From NCBI GenBank assembly GCA_041917255.1, contig JAYRYA010000002.1, forward strand, positions 1-64,000: 64,000 nucleotides of DNA, read 5' to 3'. Below the pieces are notes generated by a model, which had not been told where the DNA came from, ran no database searches, and worked only from the letters and a program-made list of their open reading frames with translations. The stretch's first letter is position 1; each line of letters starts with the position of its first letter. Below, piece after piece: positions 26,301 through 32,434 of the stretch. The position numbers and the translations under genes are program-made. The DNA is from Zoogloea sp041917255 (lineage in GTDB: Bacteria > Pseudomonadota > Gammaproteobacteria > Burkholderiales > Rhodocyclaceae).

Positions 26301-26795
26301 GCGCGCTACCTGCCGCCCGAGCAGTTCGACCGGGTGCCCGGCGGCGCGCTGAACGAAGGCCCGCAGTACAACAACCGCAGTGTCTCGTCGGCCACCCCGG
26401 GCGGCGGCACGGTGCAGGATGGGGCGATCTTCGTGCAGGTCGCTCCGCCGCTGGTGCCGGCCGGCACCGTCACGCCGGTGGGGCTGTTCACGGCTGCGTC
26501 CGGTACGCCGGTGCGCCCGCTGATGGTGCCGATCCTGCTCTCGGCGGTGCGCAGCGCGCACTTCCAGACGTCCCTGGCGCCCATCGCCGGGCAGGGCGAG
26601 ATCGAGAACGTGACCCTCGCCAACGGCGATCCGCTGCCCCGCTGGATCAACTTCGACACCGGCAGCAAGCGCATCTTCGGCACCCTGCCGGCGGATGCGC
26701 CCGAGCAGATCCCGCTGCTGGTGATCGTGCGCGATCCGGACGGCAGCGAGCGCCGCAAGGTCGATCTGCTGATGAAGGTCAGCATGGCGGAGTGA
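17337..26795 (+). CDS. TpsA-type filamentous haemagglutinin-like exoprotein
   Basis: 3152 residues; ATG 17337 begins a basic n-region and signal peptide (PPKVRLIAFILAVTFNPESV, cleavage near VLAA-PP). The conserved TPS domain follows, with NPNGVLFGSSARVDVGGLIA near residue 118. The body is a Gly/Thr/Ala/Asn-rich beta-helix array. Several ~144-residue units in the second half resemble each other (around 23120-24290, with motifs such as STSGNALLAAGGAIG and LAAxSxxAQWL), and shorter LNNxNxVxTLAA modules recur earlier. The end departs from the beta-helix: nt ~26580-26790 encodes LPRWINFDTGSKRIFGTLP...VRDPDGS, a cadherin/CADG-like fold. Secreted through the outer membrane by the TpsB upstream; likely an adhesin or biofilm matrix filament. 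Confidence 0.94.
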   Translation: MNAIKPPKVRLIAFILAVTFNPESVVLAAPPAANALPTGAQIAAGAGAISQTGNVMNIQQNTARMITNWQTFNIGQNATVNFVQPNSSAVALNRVLSADPSQILGQLNANGVVVLLNPNGVLFGSSARVDVGGLIAAAMRMSDADFLAGKYQFGQPTLPGKVENLGTLISREGGFVTLIGGTVNNAGQIVTPGGTSALVAGDKVTVNLGLTGLVSIDVAAGSDAARVDNSGLVAADGGKVLLTAKSAAPMLASAVNQTGTVRANSIASRNGEVWIEASGGDARLAGTTQAAGSGAGQTGGRIVTTGKNVTLASGSVTDASGAAGGGQVLVGGGWQGKDATIATAGSVTQQAGAAIKVDATASGSGGTAVLWSADATHMHGTISARGAGSGTGGKVETSSKGVLGLGGTVDVAADSGKGGNWLLDPATLDVTTTGSALAGNTNGTNNTVSNTSIQTALNAGGTTVTLQADTLITVNADISKTAGSASTLTFNSASGNIVVNNQISSITGALNINMGADASQSGGSVTLNNALATNGGTINFYKPVTLANTTPISTKITEASAAKSGDVNFYQDVTLAAPGYAVTINAQGPQSGASFTGRGGNIDVKGNIVSGTYLVQYPQALTLDTTGADAGTPSAGPGSITLGTSSANYVGGTGTTGLKSLTLTGPLTTTLNAGSVNIFSTSGDVITASSLLGTPSITLTAADTTINVSGGTYGSNTGYTDYLQSTFDIVKTAGDKTLTINADRSIKLVQRTIDGTTTSGKLDVALNPFQTTAYGNNGGAVILQGSDSVTASIKSNGGTIDLGSASTAATGFGADLSGIKDGIYLENAVLDSRIAGDASQTGASITLNGSAPTTTTAGAGVRIKGALTNLRSGTGDLTITGSVPGGASSGQKDGVVIGEDGSSRVTLATTTGAIAITGDATGVGTTPSVTGASRYDGVVISSAALIQSDSGNITIVGKGSGGDQSYLVENHGIKLENAKTSIVSTSGNISLYGSSGGKTSDTGGANSFGIYSAGDSMYIGSAPTTAVSGGVTASGIVTLAADSMQFINSSNLHLNVASSGELRVHTETASRNIGFGTPGGVDKLNLGSNWFNGASTSVFQPGFTDIVFGHAASAASATAAPVVSASTGTLTVASATTLRDHTILEMDGTGGNVKVNAALTVKGNSSAPGADNARTLTVHTQAGATGAGTLDVTSLQLLGSGDNVLTGANLVSKLAASIDGHLAFNNAQALAVDTVNARDTASAGPNGWLGGTSPSTVGIDTTGHDAALALTAGDLAINNSITATGATVSLTTPAGKVQEAGATGAATPIITADKLYVGARDSSLLNNNNVVATLAASVTAGNLEFRDTRGLDVGRVTVTNRVAQSDGSVTTTTANRDGISATQASTGNVALQLTAGSLTQSQDIAATGLQLDIASGSATLSRTTNDIGTLSATLGGSGSTLGVADRNGLTVGTRSSTLLGSTSGVTTNNGDVTLAASADGTSTTGNLQLDQFVNAGTAVVDLSSGKGAITENAAVPTAIVTASALRVTAVNTSLLNNANQVGTLAGTISGDAQGLDFTNAQALTVGTVLGTNGLAIGSASSRGNLTLDTSSAATGTGTITQTQAIATGGLLVRSTGDVTLTNPANNAATLAANTAGGNLSYVDADNLTVGTLAPNAGSAATAGITAGTTSGGATVKLESVAGALSQAAASPITTQNLYVGTASGAILDNTTNDVATLAARVSGAGAFVFADRNDLTIGTVADVAGTPMDGVRTANGAIRLSASKDAPSTSGNLALTDDVIAGGSTTATLEAVKGAVTETANVDITATRLLVKAQDSTTLDNTGAGGKHLVGTLAASLTGTGASFGFRNDQALTIGNATAQDSASATNGITTASGNIRVATLGSGAGDAITVINNVSAGANGSIDLRAGGSAGDIAINGAILRSTNGAGTGSGSVQLVAGRNIGTSTANSSGATVTPEIRTTGSVLLLAAGTIGADGQRIEIQEASTLASRAGGDTWLRKLDSTHADLSLGSVAAINPSAIFGGAVSSLDGITTTAGNGRVALVNETGAITATRDVTANGSGSIDLRTNGVGQAITLDGATLRSTSGQIQLVAGGNIATTTNDGTTTEIATSGNAMLVAGGSIGAAGKRIETAGMNTLAAQSAGAQWLRQTSGDLVVGAVTGLKPADTSGPDKSGLVTQSGNAPIALGVSTGTLTVTSNVTAHGSGSVDLRTDTAGKAINLGGATVGSTSGQVQLIAGGDIATSTADGTTAEISTSGNALLAAGGAIGSEGRRIELAGVSTLAARSVDAQWLSHSGGNLSVGSVTGVNAGPALSGLETTGAGRDITLRTQGGSLALDQGVLTSGATLTLESAGGISQSAAAAARIVGDKARIVAGGGSARLDNSANEITTLAAQSIDGDMSFVNSQALTLGQVNTGSVSGASAGATAASAGRGVTVQTLAGGISVNKAVTAADVATLVSAGGISQSAAADATVTANALRVQAAGDTILDNPANSVGTLAASSGGRTSYVNAGALDVGSVTTTVGPTATLGTTGGVSATGAATLVATAGALTLNNAVVTSGSGAVTTLVAGGDLRQLAAASITSDALRVQAGGAAALESTGNAVGTLAADVAGGDLTMVNSQALTVGSVTTATAAAAGTTAGVRTSAAGRSISLQTLAGDIAVTKAIATAADAGGTDTVSLAAAGGISQTTGADATLSASQLRVQTAAGGAALANTGNAVAKVAADVTGGAFSLASNRALIVDAVTTPTSLLAGSTTGITTRGQSITLTTSGGASDVSLATDLASGGADINVSAGGALAQGAGKLTAGAGTVRLGAGNGVHQTGAGTVQAASLLVEAGGDSMLLNAGNTVNTVAASTGGAFSYRNAGNLEVGSVSRAAGAPVAGIAAGGKVFVDVPADNLTLTQQVAGTGTGGDSNAVVLNAGKRFANQATPGSSAVVATNGRWLIYDDNPTYADKDMNGLARDFTVLASGYAVYGPDKVTQSGNGYITTARYLPPEQFDRVPGGALNEGPQYNNRSVSSATPGGGTVQDGAIFVQVAPPLVPAGTVTPVGLFTAASGTPVRPLMVPILLSAVRSAHFQTSLAPIAGQGEIENVTLANGDPLPRWINFDTGSKRIFGTLPADAPEQIPLLVIVRDPDGSERRKVDLLMKVSMAE
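23100..24290 (+). repeat. diverged ~144-codon internal repeats of the TpsA gene
   Basis: At least three related units lie here. The second and third are offset by 432 bp (CGGGCAG at about 23591 and 24023) and share GGxIATxTxDGTTxEIxTSGNAxL at protein level. The first, near 23140, is more diverged and has a longer spacer. They are much less similar to each other than the units in the giant gene at 1-1420. Confidence 0.75.
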
Positions 26796-26799
26796 TGGC

Positions 26800-27669
26800 G
26801 TGATGTTGCGGCTGTCTGTCCTGGCCCTCGCGCTGGCGGTGGTCGCACCAGCCGGTGCGGTGACCGCCCCCATGCCCGACCGCTGGCAGTCCGAGCCGCC
26901 GCGGGTGCGCTCGCTGCTGGAGCGCGCCTGGGCGGCCGAGACGGGTGCCGGCAGCGAGCGCAACGAAGCCCTCGCTGCCGCGCTGTACTGCGAGGCGGCC
27001 CGCTACGGCAGCGCCGAGGCCCACTACCGCACCGGGCTCTTGCGTGCCCAGGGCGGGCGTGGCGTGCGCGATGCGGGGCTGGCCAAGTCCTTCCTCGCCT
27101 TCGCCCACGAGCTGGGCCACCCCCAGGCCGGCGAAGCCCTGGCACGCAATGCGCTGGGCGACGTACCCCAGCAGATGCCAGCTTGCCTGACCGACGAGCA
27201 TCCCTACGATCACATCGCGGTGGTGCAGGAGGACAAATATGTCCAGAGCCTGCCTGTCCGACGCCGCGACGTGGCGGCGCTGGTGGTGCGCCTGGCGCGG
27301 GAATACGACGTGGACCCGCGCCTCGCCCAGGCCATCGCCGGGGTCGAGTCCAACTTCGACCGCCTCGCCCAGTCGCCCAAGAACGCCCGCGGGGTGATGC
27401 AGCTGATCCCCGAGACCGCCGCCCGCTTCAACGTGCGCGACCCGCTCAATGCCGAGGACAACATCCGCGGCGGGCTGGCCTATCTGCGCTGGCTGCACCG
27501 CTACTTCAAGGGCGACCTCGTCCGGGTGGTGGCGGCCTACAACGCTGGCGAAGGCGCGGTACAGCGTCACGGTGGCGTGCCGCCATATTTCGAGACTCGC
27601 GCCTATGTGGGGCGCGTGCTCACGATGGCCGGGCTGGGTCACATGGTGCCGGCCGGTTTGCGCAACTGA
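26800..27669 (+). CDS. lytic transglycosylase (SLT family) with Sel1-like N-terminus
   Basis: 289 residues; GTG 26800 or ATG 26803 can start it, with GGAG at 26789-26792, four bases after the TpsA stop. A signal peptide (LRLSVLALALAVVAPAGA) precedes a Sel1/TPR-like helical part (about 55-120, ALYCEAARYGSAEAHYRTG) and a C-terminal SLT domain (about 160-280) with IAGVESNFD (catalytic Glu about 183), GVMQLIPETA and AAYNAGEGAV. It cleaves the peptidoglycan glycan strand in the periplasm. Specialised lytic transglycosylases often accompany trans-envelope machines, where they open the wall locally; its place at the end of the cluster fits that role (inference). Confidence 0.92.
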   Translation: MMLRLSVLALALAVVAPAGAVTAPMPDRWQSEPPRVRSLLERAWAAETGAGSERNEALAAALYCEAARYGSAEAHYRTGLLRAQGGRGVRDAGLAKSFLAFAHELGHPQAGEALARNALGDVPQQMPACLTDEHPYDHIAVVQEDKYVQSLPVRRRDVAALVVRLAREYDVDPRLAQAIAGVESNFDRLAQSPKNARGVMQLIPETAARFNVRDPLNAEDNIRGGLAYLRWLHRYFKGDLVRVVAAYNAGEGAVQRHGGVPPYFETRAYVGRVLTMAGLGHMVPAGLRN

Positions 27670-27737
27670 CTGGATGACGCTCGCCGCGCCTGCGGCCTGT
27701 CGTGGCCAGTGTGCTGCTGGGGTGCGCCGGGCGGGCG

Positions 27738-30449
27738 TCAGCCCAGCCAGCGCAGCAAGGTGGCGTAGAGCAGCTCGGGGACGACCGGTTTGGGTACGAA
27801 GTCGTTCATGCCGGCCTTGAGGCAGTTGGCCTTGTCCTCGCTGAACACGTTGGCGGTCATGGCCAGGATCGGCGTTGCCGCGCAGCCTGGCAACTGGCGG
27901 ATCTGTCGCGTGGCGGTGAGCCCGTCCATCCGGGGCATCTGCATGTCCATCAGGATCAGATCGTAGGGTTTCTGACCGGCTTTCTCGACGGCTTGCAGGC
28001 CGTTGTCGGCGGTGTCCACCGCAAGGCCGACGCTGTCGAGCAGCTCTTCGGCCACCATCTGGCTGATGGGCTCGTCCTCCACCAGCAGCACCCGTTTGCC
28101 GCGGGCCGCGTCGGTCAGGGATATTTCGATGTTGTCCAGGTCCGGCATGGGTTCGGCGACGTCCGATTCCGTGTACTTGTCGAGCCGGGCGGTGAACCAG
28201 AAGGTGCTCCCGCAGCCGTGGGTGCTGCGCACCCCGACCGATCCACCCATCAGTTCGGCGAGCCGCTTGGTGATGGCGAGCCCGAGGCCGGTGCCGCCAT
28301 ATTCGCGGGTGGTCGAGCTGTCGGCCTGCTCGAAGGCATTGAAGATCTTGTCCTGGGTCTCGGCCGGAATGCCGATGCCGGTATCCTGCACCTCGAAGCG
28401 TAGCCGCACGCAATTGCCCTCGTCGGCTTCGATGCTCACCCCGATCGTGACCTTGCCTTGCTGGGTGAATTTGATGGCGTTGCCGACATAGTTGAGCAGT
28501 GCCTGCTGGATGCGCGTGCCGTCGCCGATCACGCCGGGCAGCGCGTCCGGGGTGTCGATGCGCAGTTGCAGGCCTTTGTCGGCGGCGCGGTCGTTCATGA
28601 TCGAAACGACGTTTGCAAGCAGGTTCGGGATCTGGATGCGTTCGGCGTCGAGGGTGAGCTTGCCCGCCTCGATCTTGGAGAGATCCAGGATGGAGTTGAT
28701 GATCTCGAGCAGATGGCTGCTGGCAGCCTCGATCTTCTCGAGGCGGTCGGCCTGCTCCGGCGTGACGCCGGTACGGTGCAGCAGAAAGGCCATGCCGGTG
28801 ATGGCGTTGAGGGGGGTGCGGATCTCGTGGCTCATGTTGGCGAGGAAGGTGCTCTTCGCCACGTTGGCGGCTTCGGCGGCGTTGCGGGCTTCCTCCAGCT
28901 GCTCGGTGCGATCGAGGACGAGTTCCTCCAGGTGCGAGCGGTGGATTTCCAGTTCGTGCTCGAGGGCCTTGGTGGCAGTGACGTCGGTGACGAAGCCGTA
29001 CCAGACGATCCGGTCTTCCCCGCCGGATTCGGGCACCGCATCCACGTGCAGCCAGCGGATCTGACCGTCGCGGCCCCGGATGCGGTAATCCACCAGCCAG
29101 CGTTCCATGCGCGCCGCGGATTGCTGCAGCGACCCGAAGAAGCGTGCGCTGTCGTCCGGCAGGAGCAGATCGCGGATGCGCTTGGCGTCGGATTCCACTT
29201 CCTCCGGGCTGATGCCGTAAAGATCCCGCACGGCGTCGCTGGCAAAAGGGAACGCGCCCGTGCCGTCCGGGTGCTGGTAGTACTGGAAGACCATGCCGGG
29301 TACGTGCGCAAGGATCTTGCGCACCTGTTCGGTGGCCGCCACCCGCGCGAGCAGTGCTTCCTGGTCGACGATGGACTGGAGCAGGCCGTTGAAGGCATTG
29401 GCAAGCTGGCCGATCTCATCGTCCCGCTCGACGGGCAGCGCTTGCCGGGGGATCGTGCCGCGACGCATCTCGTCGAGCCGTTCGGCCGAGCGCACCAGCG
29501 GCTTGAGCTGCCGATGTACCCACCACCAGGCGATCAGACCGGCGATCAGGGTCAGGGCCACGGCCGACAGCAAGAGGCGCTGCTGCATCTGGCGCACGAC
29601 GCGAAAGGCTTCGTCGGTGGGCAGCACGGACTGCATCAGCCAGCCGGTGTCGCCAATCCGTACCGATGAAGACAGCTCCTCGACGCCGCGGGAGCTGACG
29701 GCCACGCCGGAGCCTTCGGCGCCGTCGAGGTAGCGGTCGTAAACCTGATTCACGCCGGGCGCCGGCCCGGTGTGCATCACGCGGCGCTTGTCGGACGACG
29801 CGATGTAGGTGCGCGCGTTGGCGTCGGTGACGAGAAAGTCACCCGTGTGGCCATATTTGGCATTGCTGATCTGATCGAGGAAATTCGGTTCGCGAAGATT
29901 GGTGACGCCGAGCAGGGCGCCCAGATAGCGCCCGTCGGGTGAGCGGATCGGGACGGCGATGGTGATGATCGGCACACCGGTGCGCTTGCCGATCATCGGG
30001 GGGCTGATGACGCGTCGGTCGGCGTTCTTGAGAAGGGCGATGTAGGGCTGCCCGCCATAGGCGGTGCCAGTGCGGTCGAGCGCGGCGGGTACGCTGGCCC
30101 GGGCCAGGCCGTCGGCATCCACGACGACCACCCCCCAGTTGAAAAGCGGATTGATGCCCGCCTGGGATTCGAGGAGCGTCTGGGCCTTGGCGTGATCCAG
30201 GGCGTCCGGGCGGTTCAGGTGCTGGGCGAGTTGAGTGAGGACATCGGTGCGTTCTGTAACCGAGCGGTGAATCCCCGAGGCGATGAGGGAGACCGTTGAG
30301 TATTGCTGCGCCGAGATGGCGGCCTCCATGTCTGCCCGGAGGTACTTGCCGATCACGAACATCACGATCCAGATCGCCGCGACGGAAACAAACAAGGCGC
30401 CAGCGACCAGGCGCGTTCTCAACGACTGCCACGAAAGGCCGGTCATCAC
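27738..30449 (-). CDS. hybrid sensor histidine kinase (Cache-HAMP-PAS-HisKA-HATPase-REC)
   Basis: 903 residues (ATG pair at the start; Met1 or Met2). A transmembrane segment at ~14-34, a large periplasmic double-Cache-type sensor (~40-290), a second membrane segment at ~292-311, then HAMP (~312-365), PAS (~372-495), HisKA with SHEIRTPLNAI (phospho-acceptor His about 541), HATPase (DTGIGIP, GGTGLGLAI) and a C-terminal receiver (LLVEDEP, LILMDMQMPRMDG). All catalytic motifs are intact. The small-molecule ligand is unknown. No response regulator or output gene is adjacent, so phosphate probably passes to a distant phosphotransfer partner. It is convergent with the transglycosylase gene and not part of the secretion cluster. 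Confidence 0.93.
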   Translation of the reverse strand: MMTGLSWQSLRTRLVAGALFVSVAAIWIVMFVIGKYLRADMEAAISAQQYSTVSLIASGIHRSVTERTDVLTQLAQHLNRPDALDHAKAQTLLESQAGINPLFNWGVVVVDADGLARASVPAALDRTGTAYGGQPYIALLKNADRRVISPPMIGKRTGVPIITIAVPIRSPDGRYLGALLGVTNLREPNFLDQISNAKYGHTGDFLVTDANARTYIASSDKRRVMHTGPAPGVNQVYDRYLDGAEGSGVAVSSRGVEELSSSVRIGDTGWLMQSVLPTDEAFRVVRQMQQRLLLSAVALTLIAGLIAWWWVHRQLKPLVRSAERLDEMRRGTIPRQALPVERDDEIGQLANAFNGLLQSIVDQEALLARVAATEQVRKILAHVPGMVFQYYQHPDGTGAFPFASDAVRDLYGISPEEVESDAKRIRDLLLPDDSARFFGSLQQSAARMERWLVDYRIRGRDGQIRWLHVDAVPESGGEDRIVWYGFVTDVTATKALEHELEIHRSHLEELVLDRTEQLEEARNAAEAANVAKSTFLANMSHEIRTPLNAITGMAFLLHRTGVTPEQADRLEKIEAASSHLLEIINSILDLSKIEAGKLTLDAERIQIPNLLANVVSIMNDRAADKGLQLRIDTPDALPGVIGDGTRIQQALLNYVGNAIKFTQQGKVTIGVSIEADEGNCVRLRFEVQDTGIGIPAETQDKIFNAFEQADSSTTREYGGTGLGLAITKRLAELMGGSVGVRSTHGCGSTFWFTARLDKYTESDVAEPMPDLDNIEISLTDAARGKRVLLVEDEPISQMVAEELLDSVGLAVDTADNGLQAVEKAGQKPYDLILMDMQMPRMDGLTATRQIRQLPGCAATPILAMTANVFSEDKANCLKAGMNDFVPKPVVPELLYATLLRWLG

Positions 30450-30575
30450 GGGTTTTCCACCACTGTTGTCCTCATGTCATCCAGGCGGCAGGGCGCGGGA
30501 GGCGGCCGTCAGCCAAAAGACATTACGGCTACAGGGGGCAAAATGTTTAGGGGGCGGAGCGATGAAGCGCGGTGG

Positions 30576-31163
30576 TCAGCGCCGGGCCTGCTCCTGGGCA
30601 GCGAATGCGAGCGCGTCCGGCAGAAATTCGAAGAAGTCGGCCTCGAAGCCGGCCAGCGCGTCGTTGAGTTCTTCCCCCGCGCCAGCCAGGGTGTTGGGCT
30701 GGCGCAGCCGGTAGCGTGCCATCCGGTCGAGCGCCAGGCTCACGGTGGCGGCGTCCCGGTAGCTGGCGAGCCAGTCCTGGGCGGCCATCCGGGCGAAGAC
30801 CGGTCCGAAGGCGTCGGGTAAGGGCTCGGAGCGCGCGGCGATCAGCCGGTAGGTCTCGGCGGTGAAATCCTCGAGCGGCCGGGCGCTGAAGTGCGCCCAG
30901 TGCACGGCGAGGAGGTGATCGTAGAACATGTCGACCATCACGCCGCTCACCCGCCGCCGTGCCGCACTGATGCGGGCGCGGCTGCGGCGGAAGGCCGGGT
31001 GGCCGTCAGCAAAGCTGTCGATGCGTCGATGCAGCGCGACGCCCGCCGCCAGGGCGTCATCCAGCCCGGCCGGGAGCGGCCCCTTGACGAAGTCGCCGAT
31101 CACCCCGCCGATGCGATCTGTGGCGAGCGGCCCGGCAAGAAAGGCATGGGCGAGGTAGTTCAT
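30576..31163 (-). CDS. acpH: acyl carrier protein phosphodiesterase (AcpH family)
   Basis: 195 residues, starting at the Met of MNYLAHAFLAG, the usual family N-terminus; the upstream in-frame extension is Pro/Arg-rich and not family-like. Further family features are GDFVKGPL, LHRRIDSFAD, and VMVDMFYDHLLA, an all-helical HD-like fold with conserved His/Asp residues. The enzyme removes 4'-phosphopantetheine from acyl carrier protein in the cytoplasm. It is a single gene between the hybrid kinase and lrp, both also on the minus strand. Confidence 0.87.
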   Translation of the reverse strand: MNYLAHAFLAGPLATDRIGGVIGDFVKGPLPAGLDDALAAGVALHRRIDSFADGHPAFRRSRARISAARRRVSGVMVDMFYDHLLAVHWAHFSARPLEDFTAETYRLIAARSEPLPDAFGPVFARMAAQDWLASYRDAATVSLALDRMARYRLRQPNTLAGAGEELNDALAGFEADFFEFLPDALAFAAQEQARR

Positions 31164-31287
31164 GGGCGTGGCGGGAGGAGTCGGCGGGTGCGGACGGAAG
31201 GCCCGGCCGCGGCTGCCATTCTGCGCCCTTGGGGCGGGCATCGGGCAGGCTTTCGCCTGCCAGGCCGCGAACGCTGTCCGGCGCGGG

Positions 31288-31749
31288 TCAGGCGCGCAGG
31301 TACTGGGTTTCCTTGAGCTCTTCCATCACCACGTAGCTGCGCTGCATCACCACGCCGGGCAGGTAGGTGTGCAGGGTGCACAGCAGGTCGTGGTAATCCT
31401 CCAGCGCGCCCAGTCGGGCCTTGAGGAGGTAGTCGAAATCGCCGGTCACCAGATGGCATTCGGTGATCTCGTCGAGTTTTTCGAGGGATCGGCGGATCTC
31501 GTCGAGCACCTGGGGCGATTTGTTGGACACCCGGATCTCGATGAACACCAGCACCCGCAGGCCCAGGGCGAGCGGATTCACGCGGGCGTGGTAGCCGGAG
31601 ATGATGCCTTCGCGCTCCAGGCGACGGACGCGCTCGGTGCAGGGCGTGGCGGACAGCCCGACCTGGGCGGCCAGATCGGTCATGGTGACGCGGCCGTCCT
31701 GTTGCAGGGCGTGGAGGATCTTGCGGTCGATGGGGTCGAGGGGGCGCAT
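31288..31749 (-). CDS. lrp: leucine-responsive regulatory protein (Lrp/AsnC family)
   Basis: 153 residues, full length. The N-terminal winged helix-turn-helix (LDPIDRKILHALQQDGRV, GLSATPCTERVRRLE) and the C-terminal RAM effector domain (ECHLVTGDFDYLLKAR, SYVVMEELKET) closely follow E. coli Lrp. It should bind DNA as an octamer or hexadecamer and respond to leucine or alanine. dadA, a classical Lrp target in other proteobacteria, lies 18 kb away in this window; direct control here is unproven. Confidence 0.9.
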   Translation of the reverse strand: MRPLDPIDRKILHALQQDGRVTMTDLAAQVGLSATPCTERVRRLEREGIISGYHARVNPLALGLRVLVFIEIRVSNKSPQVLDEIRRSLEKLDEITECHLVTGDFDYLLKARLGALEDYHDLLCTLHTYLPGVVMQRSYVVMEELKETQYLRA

Positions 31750-31780
31750 GGGATGGGCGTTCTCTCAGGTCGGTTGAAGA

Positions 31781-31800
31781 CAGGGCGCCGGAGCGCCCTG
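31781..31800. terminator. inverted repeat between lrp and the spy-like gene
   Basis: A perfect 8-bp stem, CAGGGCGC-CGGA-GCGCCCTG. No long T-run follows on either strand, so this is only a terminator-like hairpin, possibly ending the spy-like transcript ahead of lrp. Confidence 0.4.
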
Positions 31801-31813
31801 CGGTTGGAAGGGA

Positions 31814-32350
31814 TCAACGGCGCTTGCCTGCCGGGGCATCGGCGGGCGGCTGGCCAGCGCGGCGGGGGCCGTTGGCTTCAAACTGGGCCTTCAGCTCATC
31901 GGCCTTCTTGCGCTGTTCGGGGGTGAGGATCTGGTAGATCTGGTTGGCGCTGGCAGCGCGCATCTGGGTCATGGCGGCCATGGCCTGGGCTTCGGTGTCG
32001 GCCAGGGCCTTGACCTTGGCTTCGTCGTAGTTGCCCGAGAAGGTAAGGGCGCGCAGGTCGGCGTGGGCTTTCTGGGCTTCCTTGGCCTTGTCGCGCAGGG
32101 CCGGGGCTTGCTCATGCATGATCTTGAAGATCTGGTCGCGCTGGGCTTCGGTCAGCTTGAGTTCGCGGACGAACGGGGGCATGTGCATGCCACCTTCAAA
32201 GCGGTCCATTCCGCCGCGCATGCCGAAGCGCGGGCCGCCGTGGCCGTCGCAATTGGGGCCGCCATCCATGGCCAGGGCGGCGAAGGGGAGGGCGGCGGCG
32301 GTGGCGGTGACCAGGGCCAGGGGGATCAGGATTTTCTTGCGGAGGTTCAT
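31814..32350 (-). CDS. Spy/CpxP-family periplasmic chaperone
   Basis: 178 residues from the Met of MNLRKKILIPLALV with AAGGAAA upstream; an in-frame extension to 32425 looks untranslated. A signal peptide ends near ALA-MD. The mature protein is Met/His/Gly-rich at first (GGPRFGMRGGMDRFEGGMH), then helical with the two diagnostic motifs LTEAQRDQIF and LTPEQRKKADEL. Spy/CpxP proteins are small periplasmic helical cradles that protect unfolded proteins, and CpxP also restrains CpxA. The His/Met-rich start could bind metal. A pair of GTAAA repeats about 105-120 bp upstream, with cpxRA-like genes nearby, makes Cpx control likely. Confidence 0.87.
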   Translation of the reverse strand: MNLRKKILIPLALVTATAAALPFAALAMDGGPNCDGHGGPRFGMRGGMDRFEGGMHMPPFVRELKLTEAQRDQIFKIMHEQAPALRDKAKEAQKAHADLRALTFSGNYDEAKVKALADTEAQAMAAMTQMRAASANQIYQILTPEQRKKADELKAQFEANGPRRAGQPPADAPAGKRR

Positions 32351-32434
32351 GGCGTTTCCTTGCTGGAGTTTGGTTGTGCAATCAGGCTGATCGGGTTGTC
32401 CGCCTGACAGGGTGAAATTTCGCATTCCCCCGTG

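Noticed and set aside
1..27669. Horizontal-transfer boundaries or a mobile island around the secretion cluster
   Set aside because: No integrase, transposase, tRNA or flanking direct repeats are visible, and composition matches the surroundings.
27670..27737. Terminator between the transglycosylase and hybrid kinase genes
   Set aside because: The 68-bp convergent gap has only weak GC-rich pairings and no T-run.
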